The notes beneath the pieces are model-generated. The model was not told the DNA's origin. It worked only from the letters and a program-made list of their open reading frames with translations, and did no database searches. A stretch of DNA of 64,000 bases. Origin: Oreocharis arfaki (lineage: Eukaryota; Chordata; Aves; Passeriformes; Paramythiidae). Shown in pieces: positions 1 through 11,625 of the stretch. Both the position numbers and the translations under genes were made by a program. The first letter of the stretch is position 1; each line of letters starts with the position of its first letter. The stretch spans positions 1,150,348 to 1,214,347 of the forward strand of contig VZRR01014165.1 in assembly GCA_013398015.1 (NCBI GenBank), written 5' to 3'.

Positions 1-3000
1 ATTTTTTCCTAAGACTAGTAGAGCACAATTGCATTAACTAGACTAAATAGAATTTCACTCAGAGAGGCTTAGGACTGCAGCTGGGTACAGAGCTGTCATG
101 CATAGTGTGAAATCACTTCTCTGTTGGTATTTTAGCACCTACATATAAGAGAACAATACCCCCAAAGAACCTTTGTTTCCCTGAGGATGAACTGCTCCTG
201 GAAACCAAGCTGGCTCTGTGTCTTTGGCAGATACCTCTATGTAGGATCAGTTTCTGAGTCCTGAGTATATGGAGACAGGTTTTGGTAACAAAACATCTAA
301 TATCTACAAAGGAAGGGACTCCAACCCTGTTAGGAATATTTGGACTCGTCTCTTGTTCTGAAACATGCTCCTTAGGCACTGAGTGTGAAACACAGTTCTC
401 CAGTTTAAGGTTGGAGAATGCACTTCAAAGGGAAATTGTGGACTTCTTCCTCTAGTTCAGCAGCTTCATGAATCTTCACTGAACTTGGGCCTCTGCAAGA
501 AAACAGAAGGTAAAATGGGGGGGAATTATGCAAGTAGAAATAGAGATAATATATATAGTATACAAGATACAATATACAGTATACAGGACATACTGTATAA
601 CGTGTAATATATGTTATGTAAGGTATATTATGTAATGTATAATATACATGGAAATGAAGTATAACAGGAGAAAACTGGATTCATATCAATTAACCATGGC
701 ATCCTTTTCTTCTCGCTTGTCTGTTCTGTGGCTCCTTGTAGTGTCTTCTAAAATTGGGGCTGTAATTTTCCTACGTTTCCACAGAACATAGCAACTGATT
801 AAGACAAAAAAAAATACAGCTTTGGGATTTGTGCTTTGTGTGCATGGTAAATCCACAAATGAGGTGCTTCAGGCAGTGTTTGATTTTCTGGGCTTGCAAA
901 AAGGTGTTTAGCCACTTGTGTTTGGCCAGTAGGGACTAGATGTATTGTTGCAAACGCATCCTTATATACACAGATAAATGTATCTGTATGGCAGCCGTTT
1001 ATTCCTCCAGTAATTTTGTTTGACTTGTTTGAAGGCTTGTACATAATTCCTCTTACTTGTCTTTCTTGCTTTCAAAAAATGAATGTTTTAAAAAAACACA
1101 AGCCCCCGAAAACCAGTACATTTAAATCAGTCCATCATTAAAAAAACATGGATTCTAATTAATTATTAATTATTGAGAGGAAAGACAACATGCAGTAGCC
1201 TCAGGCTTGACAAGCTGTCAAGAATGCCTGCCAAGGCTGCCAGGCTCACCAAGCTCCTGGGTCATCACCACGTTAAACACAGAAAGTTAAATGACTTTTC
1301 CTGGGATCTAGAGAACAGCAATTGGACATAAAAGAATTTTTTTTTTTTTTAAACATTGGTATCCTATATCGTTTCATATTCTTGACAAAAGATAGAAAAA
1401 AATGGAAAAATTGTCAAGCAGACACATCACATAAGTGGTAGAGCAGCTAATAGATTCTTACAACAACAAATGGAGAAAACAGTTTGTAAAGCCAGCTACC
1501 ACAAAGGGATAAACTCCTTCCTCATAAAAATGTTTTGTATAAATATAAAAGATAGAGTGACTGAAGCCAAATAAGAACAAAAATCACAGGGTGCAGAGCA
1601 GCATACAGAAGTGTCATCAGTTCAGTTCACAGTGCAACCTAATTTTAGCTGTATATTTACCACACAAATAGGCTTTATTAAGCACCTGAGCAAGGAAGGG
1701 GGGCTGTATCATGGAAATCTTTGACCTGTTGTAGTGTTTTATGCACTCTGTCAAAATGGTCTTAAAACATTCTGAGTGGCTAGGGAGAGACCTTTCTTTT
1801 TAAATCATAATAAAAGCAATCCTTTTGAAGAAAGATATATGTACAGTGAATATCTAACCACACTAAAGGAGAGTGAAGACCGTGATTCCTCTCATGTTTT
1901 AACACCCTTATCAAAGAGATTTGATGAGCTTTCAAAACATGTCTTGGTCTTGGGGAAATGTCACTCTAATCACTGAAAAGAATATTACTCTAGAAGTAAG
2001 CAAATCTATTTGAATTTGCAAAGATTATTTTTCAGTTAAAAACACATTAAAACAACCTTGTAAGTCAACACATTCTTAAGAATTTAATAATAAAACACAC
2101 AGGTATTTTGAAATATTGGAATAGTACTTGGAACTCTTGAAATCATAGCAGGTAAAAGTATTTTCTTAAAGCAGCCTTTAGAGGATCCTAGAAGTTCTCT
2201 GACAGAGATATCAGTCTTGCAAGCCCTTTCCTGAATAAAAAAGTAGAAAGGCTTTTTTTTTTACTTTCTTTCTACTGTCTTTTTTTTTTTCCCAAAGATC
2301 TTTAAAACCTGTTTTTAAAGCATGATGTTCAGGTAAAATGTTTTGTTGTGAAATTATGCTTATTAATGGGTTATTACAGAAAAAATCCTGTCCTGATACA
2401 AGCGTGTAACATAAATGAAATATCTGGTCATAATTTCAGTGGAATTACACCTTTCATTTCTAAAATTCTGAGGAAAAAAGGAAAAAAAATTGGGGGATTG
2501 TTGTAGTAGAGGTAAATATTTCCCAGATTCATTGGTCTAGGAATTTCTACCTGTACTAAGGATGGAAAATGGAAAACATTCTAACATATACAACACAAGA
2601 TTTTATTCTCTATTTCTTTAGTACACTCAAAAAAAATATTATCATGGGAAAAAAAATCCAACCAACCAATTAAAAGAAAACAAAAGAACATAACTAAATC
2701 TGAAAATAAATATATTATATATTTATTCTATGTGTAGTGTCATTAAAAAAATAAAGATAAACCAGTTAAACAACATCAGTAAAAACAATTACATACATCC
2801 AAAAATAATTTTCTGTTCAACATACAGCAAATAATCAAAGCAATACGAAAGAACATGACATAAAAGCCCTAGGAAAATCACAGAGGGTATATATTCTTCA
2901 GAGTATTTCAAGAGGAAAGAACAGGTTTTAATAGAATCTATACTAGGATTGAAATACCAGGAGCAAAAAATCAAACCAGCATGGCCTGTGTTTTACATTT

Positions 3001-6000
3001 GGGGTTTTTCTTGTTGGGAACACTATAAATTATTATTATATATTTTTTCTATAGTGTATTACAATATTTATACACAATAGTCAATAAGAGACAAAATTCA
3101 GCAGTGCAACTAATTTTTCTCTGGGAAGATTTTGCCATTCACAGTACTGTGTGGTATTCCCCCTGACCCTGTCACTGCCAAAATACACCATCATGTTTCG
3201 GTGCCCTCATGAAAAGCACGTACAGTCTCATTGTTATCACCCAAGTATCTGTAAGCTAATAATAAAATTGAGTGTATTTGCATTTTGCCACAAAAGATTT
3301 ACCATAGGGTGCACATGATTTTTCCCAGTCTGTATTTTTTCCTTTCCTGTCTTTCTTGATTTCCTATTAAGTGAATTTCCTATTCCCTAGGAAATTCCTT
3401 CTTTATTTCAAAGGCAATCCTAAGCCTTCAGCTCTGCTTAACCTCTCCCAGAGCCATTTAGACTGTGTCTATGGAACATGCAGGACTTTCTGGCACTGTG
3501 GACAATTGGCTTGAAAGACCCTATGTGCCCACTAATGCACTCTTACATAAGAGAACAACGTGCATATATCCAAACAACATACTGGAAATGGTTGCACTTC
3601 CATGCAAACCAATGAGCCGCAGCCAAGAATCCCTTGGCACAAGATAAAATCATGCCATCAACTACCTTAAAAATTTAACAATATAAATTCTTTCAGCACC
3701 TGGCAGTGCTGCCTGGCATTGTTGAATTCTCTAGGACGATTAAAACTTCAGCGTTTTCATAGGATATAATCAGAGACGGCTAGGTTCTCAAAGGTATTCG
3801 TGCACATCTAGCTTCCATTTCTTTCAATGAATTTAGGCCCCAAAACTGCCTTTCGGAGGTAGGCCAAAGAGTACAGAATAAACACATAAACCTCTGCAAA
3901 TTGGAGCAGATCCAAGTCCAGTTTCGTTCAGAAGCTGCTTTCTGGAATTCTGAACAACAGCACATGCAGAATATTAACTTCCGTAAATCAGCTGTTACTC
4001 CTCACTCATATTGCTTTTCTTTTTGTACAGTCAAAGATAAGATAAATGAAAATATTTCTGTGAAAACATCTCACCTCTCATTCTTGGAAGCTCATGCAAG
4101 ATAAATAGTGATAACTTCTGTCACTAACTAGATTTTTAGAATTATTTACCGTTTTGAAAATGTTTGAAAGCACAGTCCTTTCAGCAGATTTTAAGTGTAT
4201 GAAAATGGCTGGCTACTGTTTAAACATAACCACAAATTATGTGAGGGCGAACTGTTTCTGCCATGCACAGGCATTTGAGAGTTTTAATATAGAAGGCTGT
4301 GCTATGAACTGCATAATGTGTACCCTGGTTTGTGTGTAGACAGAGGTGTCCTGAAAAACTCTCTCAACAAATTTCCACACTATCACTCTGTTGTGGCTGG
4401 CTGGACCTGCCAACTGAGATTACTTCTCATGTTCTGTCTTTGTCTCACCTTCTAGCTGTTGTTCCTCTCCCTAGGCATTTCTGGTTTGATTCTCTGTTTT
4501 GTAAGAAGCTTTAGCAGAAACTAGCACATTAAGCTACAAAAAAAACTCCCTGCATGCAGCACACACTAAGGGTTTGAATAAAACCCACAAAAGAAGACTC
4601 AGATCCACAACAAGGCTTCGACGTATGTCTATCTGAAATTACTTCCAGGATGGTAATTAATGTTATTCATGCATAGTATTTATTTATTACTGTACTGTAC
4701 AGCATTCATACACATTCACAGGTGTATTCTTAGGCACATATATAGCAGGCCGTTCCTGGCATTTCTAATGTAGAGGAGACACTCATTGAATAGATCATCT
4801 GGACTCCAGTGTGTTTCTCCCAGAGGACTTAATTTTACTGAGAGGCCATTAGCATTGTTGATGGTATTACTGACTCTGGACAATTCACATAAGCTCTAAG
4901 TGTGAAAAGTTTAGCCAAACTGACAACGATTTTACCTCTTGAAAAGTATTTTGACATCCGTGGATGAAAATTGTGGTACTTTAAAACAGTTTGTCCCATT
5001 TGAAATCTTAGGGGCTATTCAGATAAAATACATCTCAATGTGAAGAAAAATGTGAGATGCAAATAAAGTTACACCACATTATTACCAGAGAATATTTATT
5101 TTTTATTAGTCTTTCACTGAATGTGAGAAAGGCTATTAAACCTAATAAGCCTAAGATGTGTGCAGAAAACATGATCAATCATCAAATAAACCAAGCATTA
5201 CTATGAGATACAGAATATTTGAAGGCTTATATTCGATCACTTCCCTGCTTTTAAAGTTTTTATTAGAAGTTTTCTGTGACTAAAAGCACTTATTTAGGTC
5301 TCTCCTCCAACAGATGCTTCCTTTCATAAAACCAGTAGGAACTTCAGGTCTATACTTGTAATTAAAAGAAGCTTCTGGGAATAAGTTCTAGTATTGGATC
5401 ACTGATTAGTTAAATATTAGCTCTCCCAAGGCTCTGGTTTGCATTGCTCCAGCTAGATCTTCCTGCTATATAGATATGCTCTTGATAAGGTTCTTTATTA
5501 ACACTGTATATATGAGTCAGGGCCAACCTGTCTTGCAGAATGGAATTGAATTCTAGCTTTTTAAAATTATTTATTTATTTAGCTATATAAATAAAAGAGA
5601 AAACCATACTCAAATTTGCCCTAAATTCTCAATCCAGTTAGAAACATTACTACAGATAACTTGCAGACAAAAACAGAAATATATGCAAACACCTACACAT
5701 TGTACCACCATTAAATTATCCAAGCCAAGCAAAAGATGGTTCTCGAATGATCAGTATTGTTAGTAACAATGTTGCTGTCACATGTAAAGTATCCTAAATT
5801 CATGGGAGAAATGTGATCCTTGTCCTTCTTCCACCCACCTCTCTAAAAAAAAAAATAAAAAGAAACAAAGAAGAAGAAAGCTTTGAAAGGGCATGTGGAA
5901 AAAGAAAAACCTTAGTTTTTCAGGACTTTTTAAAGAAAAGTGGCACATTTCTTCTCAAATACCTTTTCTGATGATTTTATTGTTTTCACCTGGGGATTGT
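1..6000. other. AT-rich non-coding stretch, no gene seen
   Basis: Only short, low-complexity reading frames occur here, with no splice-flanked or conserved-looking frame. Landmarks are a TA-rich patch with small palindromes around 545-655, short homopolymers (T run near 1337-1350, A run near 5846-5858) and scattered ATTTATT-like strings. I see no CR1, LTR or RNA gene. It could be intergenic or intronic. Confidence 0.6.
545..655. repeat. TA-rich low-complexity patch with small palindromes
   Basis: About 110 bp built almost only of TATA, GTATAC, ATATAC and TGTAATATA strings, including the self-complementary piece GTATAC repeated twice. It is a simple-sequence region and probably a diverged AT microsatellite. 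No function is implied. Confidence 0.55.
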
Positions 6001-6059
6001 CTGGCTAATCCACTAACTCACTTTATGTGCAGAAGGGCAGGACAAAATTCCTATCCTTT

Positions 6060-6352
6060 TAATTTGCTAATCTAAGGAGGGATTCATCTCACTAAGTTTA
6101 GAGCATCTAAGAGTCATCAATTTTAGTCTACAGTCATCACACAGTTTCTTTATAGAGTCAATGGAGAAGAATTTGCATTATCACAGAGTGATAAATCTGC
6201 TCCAATGTCGGTGTCTAAAATAGGTGAAAGAATCACCCTCTGGAGATGCCTGCTTTTCTATATCATCTGTGAAGACACCTCCAGTAAGTCACTAACAATA
6301 GCCATCTAACTTTGAAAAGCTTACATTTAAATCTGCTCAATGTCATCTCACC
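6060..6352 (-). pseudogene. Possible continuation of the decayed coding sequence
   Basis: Directly downstream on the minus strand, in another frame, is a stretch beginning DDIEKQASPEGDSFTYF and continuing, past two adjacent stops, as KFFSIDSIKKLCDDCRLK up to a TAG near 6066. It is protein-like but the link to the frame above needs a further frameshift or a splice. It may equally be chance. Confidence 0.25.
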
Positions 6353-7136
6353 TGATTTTTCTTGTAACAAACCATGATTACTTGAACAGTATTTCCACCA
6401 GTGACTAGGATAAAGGGCTCTTTGTTTCAGCGTCACAAATCGTTCAGATTCCCATTCTGCCATTCCGACCTACGAAGAGTCATGCTTTATTTGTAGTGGA
6501 GAATGATGCTCCGCATTGAGGAAGGGCGGAAGAGCTTGATGTGAGGTTAGTAAGTCCTTGTAGATGAGGCTGAAGCACTTATCTGCCAGAACTTCTTTTT
6601 CACTGTTCAACCGCACTTTACTGATTGGCAAGTGCTTGCATTTCCTGATTGCTTTCGATTCAGATTGCTATACAGAGGATGATTTTTCCCTTTTTCTTTC
6701 CTGATGTTACTGATGGAGGGTTTTTTTACAATATTCTGCACGGCCTTTTTGCCCTGTGTTCAGCTTCAGTTTTTTGAGTTCATCTATGGCATCCCCAGAT
6801 ATGATACTATCTGTCCCATCTCAGACAAATACTCTAAATTCAGGGGTTTTTTCCAACGTGCTTCTCTTGGTCACACTCACTCTTTCTGTGCTATTCTTCT
6901 ACACTTACAGCCTTTGGGATGCTGAACTTAAACTCTGCCTCAGAGCTTTTTGCAAGTAACAAAAGTACCTTTTTCTTGTCTACAATGCATAAGAAATTCC
7001 TGGCATCCACACATTGTTTTGAGCACTGAACACAGGGAAGTGGGTGTCTGCTTAGAAAAATCCTTCTGCCTTTCTCATCCTTGTTCAAAGTGTAGCAAGC
7101 ACACCTACTGCCTTTTCTAAACACTTCTTTCACCAT
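6353..7136 (-). pseudogene. Decayed protein-coding sequence, possibly ending in a SANT/Myb-like repeat
   Basis: On the minus strand an open frame runs from the ATG at 7136 to the TAG at 6891 (81 codons). After a shift of frame near 6895 a second frame continues to about 6350. It is interrupted by four stops, TGA (6823-6821), TAA (6709-6707), TAG (6670-6668) and TAG (6472-6470), all in the same frame, with 65 open codons between the last two. The composition is protein-like (rich in K, E, D, S), for example DGTDSIISGDAIDELKKLKL and VRLNSEKEVLADKCFSLIYK. The last part starts MAEWESERF and has tryptophans 18 and 19 residues apart (W4, then W22/W23), the spacing of a Myb/SANT helix-turn-helix. 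A TCAG|GTGAGA donor-like site follows at 6352. Eight or so CpGs lie in 6430-6660, unusual for this window. Seen: open frames, stops, spacing. Inferred: an inactivated gene or retrocopy. Parent unknown; MIS18BP1/KNL2-like is only a guess, because a faint IKLTNKV-containing stretch lies further 5' (about 7300). Confidence 0.5.
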
Positions 7137-7649
7137 GCCAGAAATTATTTGTTTATCTCATTTCACATGGAATCTTTTTCTGATCTGTCAGCCACATCTA
7201 ATACCTCAGGCAGTTTGCTTCACCTTTCCACCCATATACATGGCTTGCAGTTCACACTCAAGTCCTTCGTAAATTACTTTTGACCTTGTTTGTCAGCTTT
7301 ATGGTAAATTGTACTAAATTAGCTCATGGTGAGTGCTAAACAGAGTTTTATATATTTACATACTTGATGCTGTGGGGTTCATATATTATTTAAGCTTTTA
7401 CTGCTTTAGAAGGTTCTCTTTTTTAATGTAGCCATTAGAGGCTGCAGTCATCCTAAACTCATTTGATCATGTGGAATTTCTTATTTCAGCTGCTCTGTGG
7501 TCAGGCCACTTGTGAAAATATGATGGTTTAATTTTGCTAGAAATGTGGGTCAGTTTCATGCCCCTGAGGCCCCTCCTTCGCAGGGTACAGCTCTTTGGGT
7601 TCAACACCAAGATAGAGAGAGTGTTGTTGGTCACCTCGAAAGAAAGCAA

Positions 7650-8085
7650 TGGAAGGTGTTTCACTAGTTTTCCCAAATATCTCTGCTAGAGAGCCTCAGA
7701 GGGGCTCCCTCTCCAACTGTGAGAGATGCTTTCAGTCTGAATCTTCTGTGCAGTGTCCACCTGGATTCCCAGCCCTGCCATGTCGCCGACATTGCTTCGC
7801 TCTGCCACTGGCCTCATCCCCCAGCAGCAGGCCCGTGTCCCAGCCTGGCTTCGGTCTGTCCCCATCCCCTAGAAGGTGCACAGTTCCCAGAATTGGGGCT
7901 GCCCATACTCCCCATCAAGATCAAGATGCCTTGATCCTGCCTGGGGCAGTGGGACAGCCCTGACTGCCAGTGCTTGCCCCTGACAAACCTCATGGAGAGA
8001 TTTCTCTTCCTCCTGGAACCTCCAGCCTTCACACTGCCATGGTAGCCAACTCCCTAAAGTGAGCACAGCCAAGCCCATCCCACCT
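7650..8085. other. GC-richer block of unknown origin
   Basis: About 430 bp that is clearly richer in G and C than its surroundings, with overlapping open frames on both strands (for instance 104 codons on the plus strand from 7649). The frames overlap each other and their composition (P, S, Q, G) only mirrors base content, so I do not call a gene. An old LTR or other repeat, or a decayed exon, are possible. I do not recognise the sequence. Confidence 0.4.
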
Positions 8086-9149
8086 CTTCTTGATAATCAA
8101 GAGAATCTGTTCTGCAACACTGCATGCATCAAAACAGAGCAGACACTCTGTAATAAGATTTGGAGAGAGTCCTAAATATGAGCAATGCGGAAGCTGAAAT
8201 ATGAAGATAAGGCAAAAGTCAGGAGAATGTAGAAAAATTATTTCCTATTAGAGCCATCACAAAAATGAGGATTTTTAGAAAAATTAAATAAAAAGACCTC
8301 AGCCTAAACATTCTTTTTTTACTAATGCAGGACTTTGTAGTTCAACTCGCTCTGCTTCAGTGATTCACCGCATTCTTGATGGTTCACTGAGCTGGGACAA
8401 TAATAGACTGCACAATAAATGTTCCTCATGTGTTGTACCAATTTCATGCGTGGGGATGATTTTGATGAAATGTACTGCTTATGAAAGGAATCAATAGGCA
8501 GTAATAGCCTTAGCTGGGCCGGGTACAGGGAAGAAAGGCTGTACAGACTTTCCCAAGTAGGTCTGCCGATATATCTCTATTACTTGCAGCAACTTGAGTC
8601 TTCCGGTCCAAAACACGCTGGAAAGTGTGTTAGGGATCAATTTCTGATTGCTAAAATGCCACATACAATCTAAACCCTAGAAACCATCCAGTGAACAAAC
8701 CTGACACTTGGGATTTTTAAGACCCTTCTCAACTCGGTGATAGAGCTGTACTTTTCACATTTTGTGAACTGATAATTGAAGCTGCCCTAGTCTATGAGGT
8801 TTTCATTCTCTTTTTACCCCCAATAATACTGAATATTTCTAATTAATATGCATGCTATGCTTGTGTCTGCTTGTATGTGTGTGTGTGTTTGTATAAATAT
8901 GCATATACAAAGCTTTCTGTATAGGGAAATAGTGAAGTAAGGTTGATACTTGGTAGATGTATAATTGTACTAAACCATTGCATTCATATGATGGCTTTGA
9001 ACTCGAAAATGTGTTTTGGAGCAAATGTTACATCACGAGCAACAGTAGAAATATTACATCACATGCAATTGTTACCCTCAAGAGAAATATGAAAAGAAGA
9101 ATATGCCTTTCTTTCCGGACTGGTGAGAACAGTCTGAAACTGGAGAGAG
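8086..9149. other. Non-coding sequence with a short TG repeat
   Basis: AT-rich sequence without a supported gene. A short alternating TG run lies at about 8874-8889. The part 8500-8760 is somewhat more complex and carries CpGs (CCGG, CCGAT, CTCGG), but no open frame or splice pair stands out. Confidence 0.5.
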
Positions 9150-9451
9150 ATAGTTTATAGGGGCACATGGTGATAGGACACAGGGAAATGGCTTTAAACT
9201 GAAAGAGTGTAGGTTTAGATTATGTATTGGGAATAAATTCTTTACTGTGAGGGTGGCGAGGCACAGGAACAGGTTGCCCAGAGAAGCTATGAATGCCTCA
9301 TCCATGGAAGTGTTCAAGCCCAGGCTGCGTAGACATATGAATGACTTGGTGTTTTGGAAGATGTCCCTGCCCATGGAGGGAGGGTTGGAACTTGGTGGTC
9401 TTCATAAGTCTCTTCCAACTCAGACCAGTCTCTGATTCTAGGATTCTATGA
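9150..9451 (+). mobile_element. CR1 LINE, 3' end, plus orientation
   Basis: This is the 3' terminal part of a chicken-repeat-1 retrotransposon. Diagnostic pieces in order are the GGCTTTAAACTGAAAGAG block, TTCTTTACTGTGAGGGTGG, ACAGGTTGCCCAGAGAAGC, GTGTTCAAGCCCAGGCTG, GTCCCTGCCCATGG and the terminal GATTCTAGGATTCTATG. It is 5'-truncated, as most CR1 copies are. The short frames across it are remnants of non-coding 3' sequence, not genes. Confidence 0.93.
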
Positions 9452-10220
9452 ACGTGATAATTTTTTTTCCGGGCAACACAGGGTCGCTGCCATGTGGTAA
9501 CTGATGGAGCATTTAGTTTTGTAGTAGCCAAACTCTTCACAGTGAAAAGAGATATCTTGGAAATAGAAATGGCTAAGAATCCTTACAAAGAAGAAATGCA
9601 TTGAATCCTGTTTTTTCGTTTTTGTGTTTTGTGCTTGATTATGATGTGAGAAGAAGGCATTTGACTTCAAGGGACATAAATCAGACATTTTTGTGGCAAG
9701 TCCAATGGCTGAACCTACAACCTTGCATTGTGTGAAAGGAAAAGAAAACCAATTATTAACAAGCTGCTCTGATGCAAGAGAAAACCAAGCAGAATGAGGC
9801 ACATATGGATATAAAAAGGGAATAAGGCTTTCCCTTCACATTCCAGCCACTTGTATTTTGGGGCTATTTCTAACACACTGTCAACCAGAAAAAGATCTCT
9901 GTCATGGCCTTTTGCTGATGAACTTCACATGTTGCGCCGAATTCTATGTAAGTATGTCAAGAATAAATAGTTCAAAATTATTTGTTGGTGAATCACAAAC
10001 AACGGTGGAGTGAAACTTATTTTTATACAGAACTAAACTGAATCCTAACTTTATCAAACTATGTGACCAAAAAGTTTGCTAAAAGAAGGTAATAACCGAA
10101 AAAATAGGAACCTGTACTAGAACCACAGCCACTTTATGGTACAATTTCTCTCTGTCTATTTCAAAATGATGTATTAAGTTTTATAAGCTGAAGATTTTGC
10201 TGGAACATAGCAGTGGTTTG

Positions 10221-10292
10221 GTTTGTTTGGTTTTTTGTTGTTTGCTTTTTTTTGTTTGTTTGTTTGCTTGTTTGTTTTGGATTTTTTTGTAA
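10221..10292. repeat. GTTT/T-rich low-complexity tract
   Basis: Runs of GGTTTG, TTTGTTTG and TTTGCTTG make a G+T-only strand. It is a simple repeat of the (TTTG)n class. Confidence 0.7.
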
Positions 10293-10474
10293 TTTTCAGG
10301 ATTTTAAAGCTAAGAAATATTTTAAAAATTATTTTTAAGAAAATCACAGGCCTTTTCTTTCACAAGGAGGAGTAATGCAAAATAAGGCACTGATCTAGCA
10401 CAAAGCATTTATGTAGAACATATGCTTGTTTTTAACTTGTCAAACACACACTTGTTCACAGAAGAATGAAGAAG

Positions 10475-10550
10475 CTGGTCAGGGGTCTAGAGAAATCTTA
10501 TGAGGAGTGGCTGAGGGAGCTGGGGTTGCTTAGTCTGGACAAAAAGTAAT
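10475..10550 (+). mobile_element. CR1 LINE fragment, plus orientation
   Basis: A short piece matching the CR1 segment that precedes the 3' end block: GGGTCTAGAGAAATCTTATG then GAGTGGCTGAGGGAGCTGGG and GCTTAGTCTGGAC. Both flanks stop being CR1-like, so it is a small internal relic. It lies about 1 kb downstream of the CR1 at 9150-9451 in the same orientation, but CR1 order would put this piece upstream, so they are separate insertions. Confidence 0.85.
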
Positions 10551-10858
10551 ACGGGAAGTTTTGATTGCTACATTCCATCACACCTTCTCTCAGTGCCTTG
10601 TGATCACCCCATTTGTGCAAACTTCTACTCCTCATCAGTCATTTCTCAGATCTGTTTGGGTTTCTTACAACAGCAAAAACTGATGTAGAGAACTAGGAAA
10701 TGCCTGCCATTTTGAGGAGTCTTATTAAAGGTACTAATTTTTTGGGAAAAAAAATGAGAACACTACTGCAGCTTTTCTAATACACAGGTTTTTGTCAGAT
10801 ATCAGCCTTCAAGACCTAGAGAAATGAAAGTTCTGCAAATAAGCAATTAGTAGTTCAT

Positions 10859-10894
10859 AATTGTATGTTTTACACGAATTGTATGTTTTACACG
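10859..10894. repeat. Perfect 18-bp tandem duplication
   Basis: AATTGTATGTTTTACACG occurs twice in a row without a mismatch. It lies about 75 bp before the LTR at 10969. Perfect identity suggests a recent slippage or repair event. Confidence 0.9.
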
Positions 10895-10968
10895 TTTTAA
10901 AGGTATCTGTATGAAAAGTAAAACATGTGGAGAGAATGGTTGAGCTGGTAACAGTTTTCTTCATGTGT

Positions 10969-11620
10969 TGTCTTGGTTTGAGACAAATTTGGAGGAAAAC
11001 ATCAGAAATGAACGTCACTGTTAGAAGGCAGATTTCAGCAGCCCCTCCCCCCAATAGGTTCGGAAAGAAATTCCTCAGAGGAAAGTGAAAAAAACCTATT
11101 TATTTAACAAGCAAAGTGCACACAGGCACAGAAAAAAGAATGAATAATGTTAAATAATAAAACCTCTCACTGTGCAGAAGAAACCTCAGTAAATTTCAAA
11201 GTCCTTTCTGTGGGTGTGGCTCTGCCCTCTCCAGAGCTGGGGTTTGGTGTGGGCCCCTCCGGGCCACAGCGTAGGGCCTCCTGGTGATGTTCTGGTGTCG
11301 CTGAGCAGTCCAGAAAAGAAGAAGAAAAAGCCACAGTCCCAGGGAAAAACGTTCTTGCCTCAGCTAGCAGGCTAGCTAAAAAGCAAAGAATTATAACTCT
11401 CCATCTCTCTCCTGAGAAACAGAGCCAAGAGCTGGGAAAAGCAGAAAAGTTCTTTCTTCCACTCTGCCGCAGCAAGTTATCTCTGTTTTGAACACAAGCC
11501 ACAGAAAGAATTCCACCAGCTTCCCCTCCGCCTCTCTTACAGGTACAGAAAGGCACAAGGTTAATGTCTGGCATACAGCAGAGGACAGGAAATACAGTAT
11601 CATACAGTCACCCCAGGATA
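10969..11620 (+). mobile_element. Solo LTR, passerine ERVL-like (copy 1)
   Basis: About 652 bp beginning TGTCTTGGTTTGAGACAAAT and ending CACCCCAGGATA. The 5 bp before it (TGTGT, 10964-10968) are repeated exactly right after it (11621-11625), as expected for the 5-bp target duplication of ERVL-class elements. Inside are a poly-purine/AT stretch with AATAAAA near 11156 and a GC-rich second half. The last dinucleotide is TA rather than the usual CA, so the end has mutated or lies one base earlier. There is no second LTR and no gag or pol sequence next to it, so it is a solo LTR left by recombination. The short frames within it are not genes. The family name is from memory and the boundaries are from the sequence. 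Confidence 0.82.
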
Positions 11621-11625
11621 TGTGT

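Noticed and set aside
7649..7963. 104-codon plus-strand frame
   Set aside because: It is fully overlapped by equally long frames on the other strand and explained by GC content. No splice or start context supports it.
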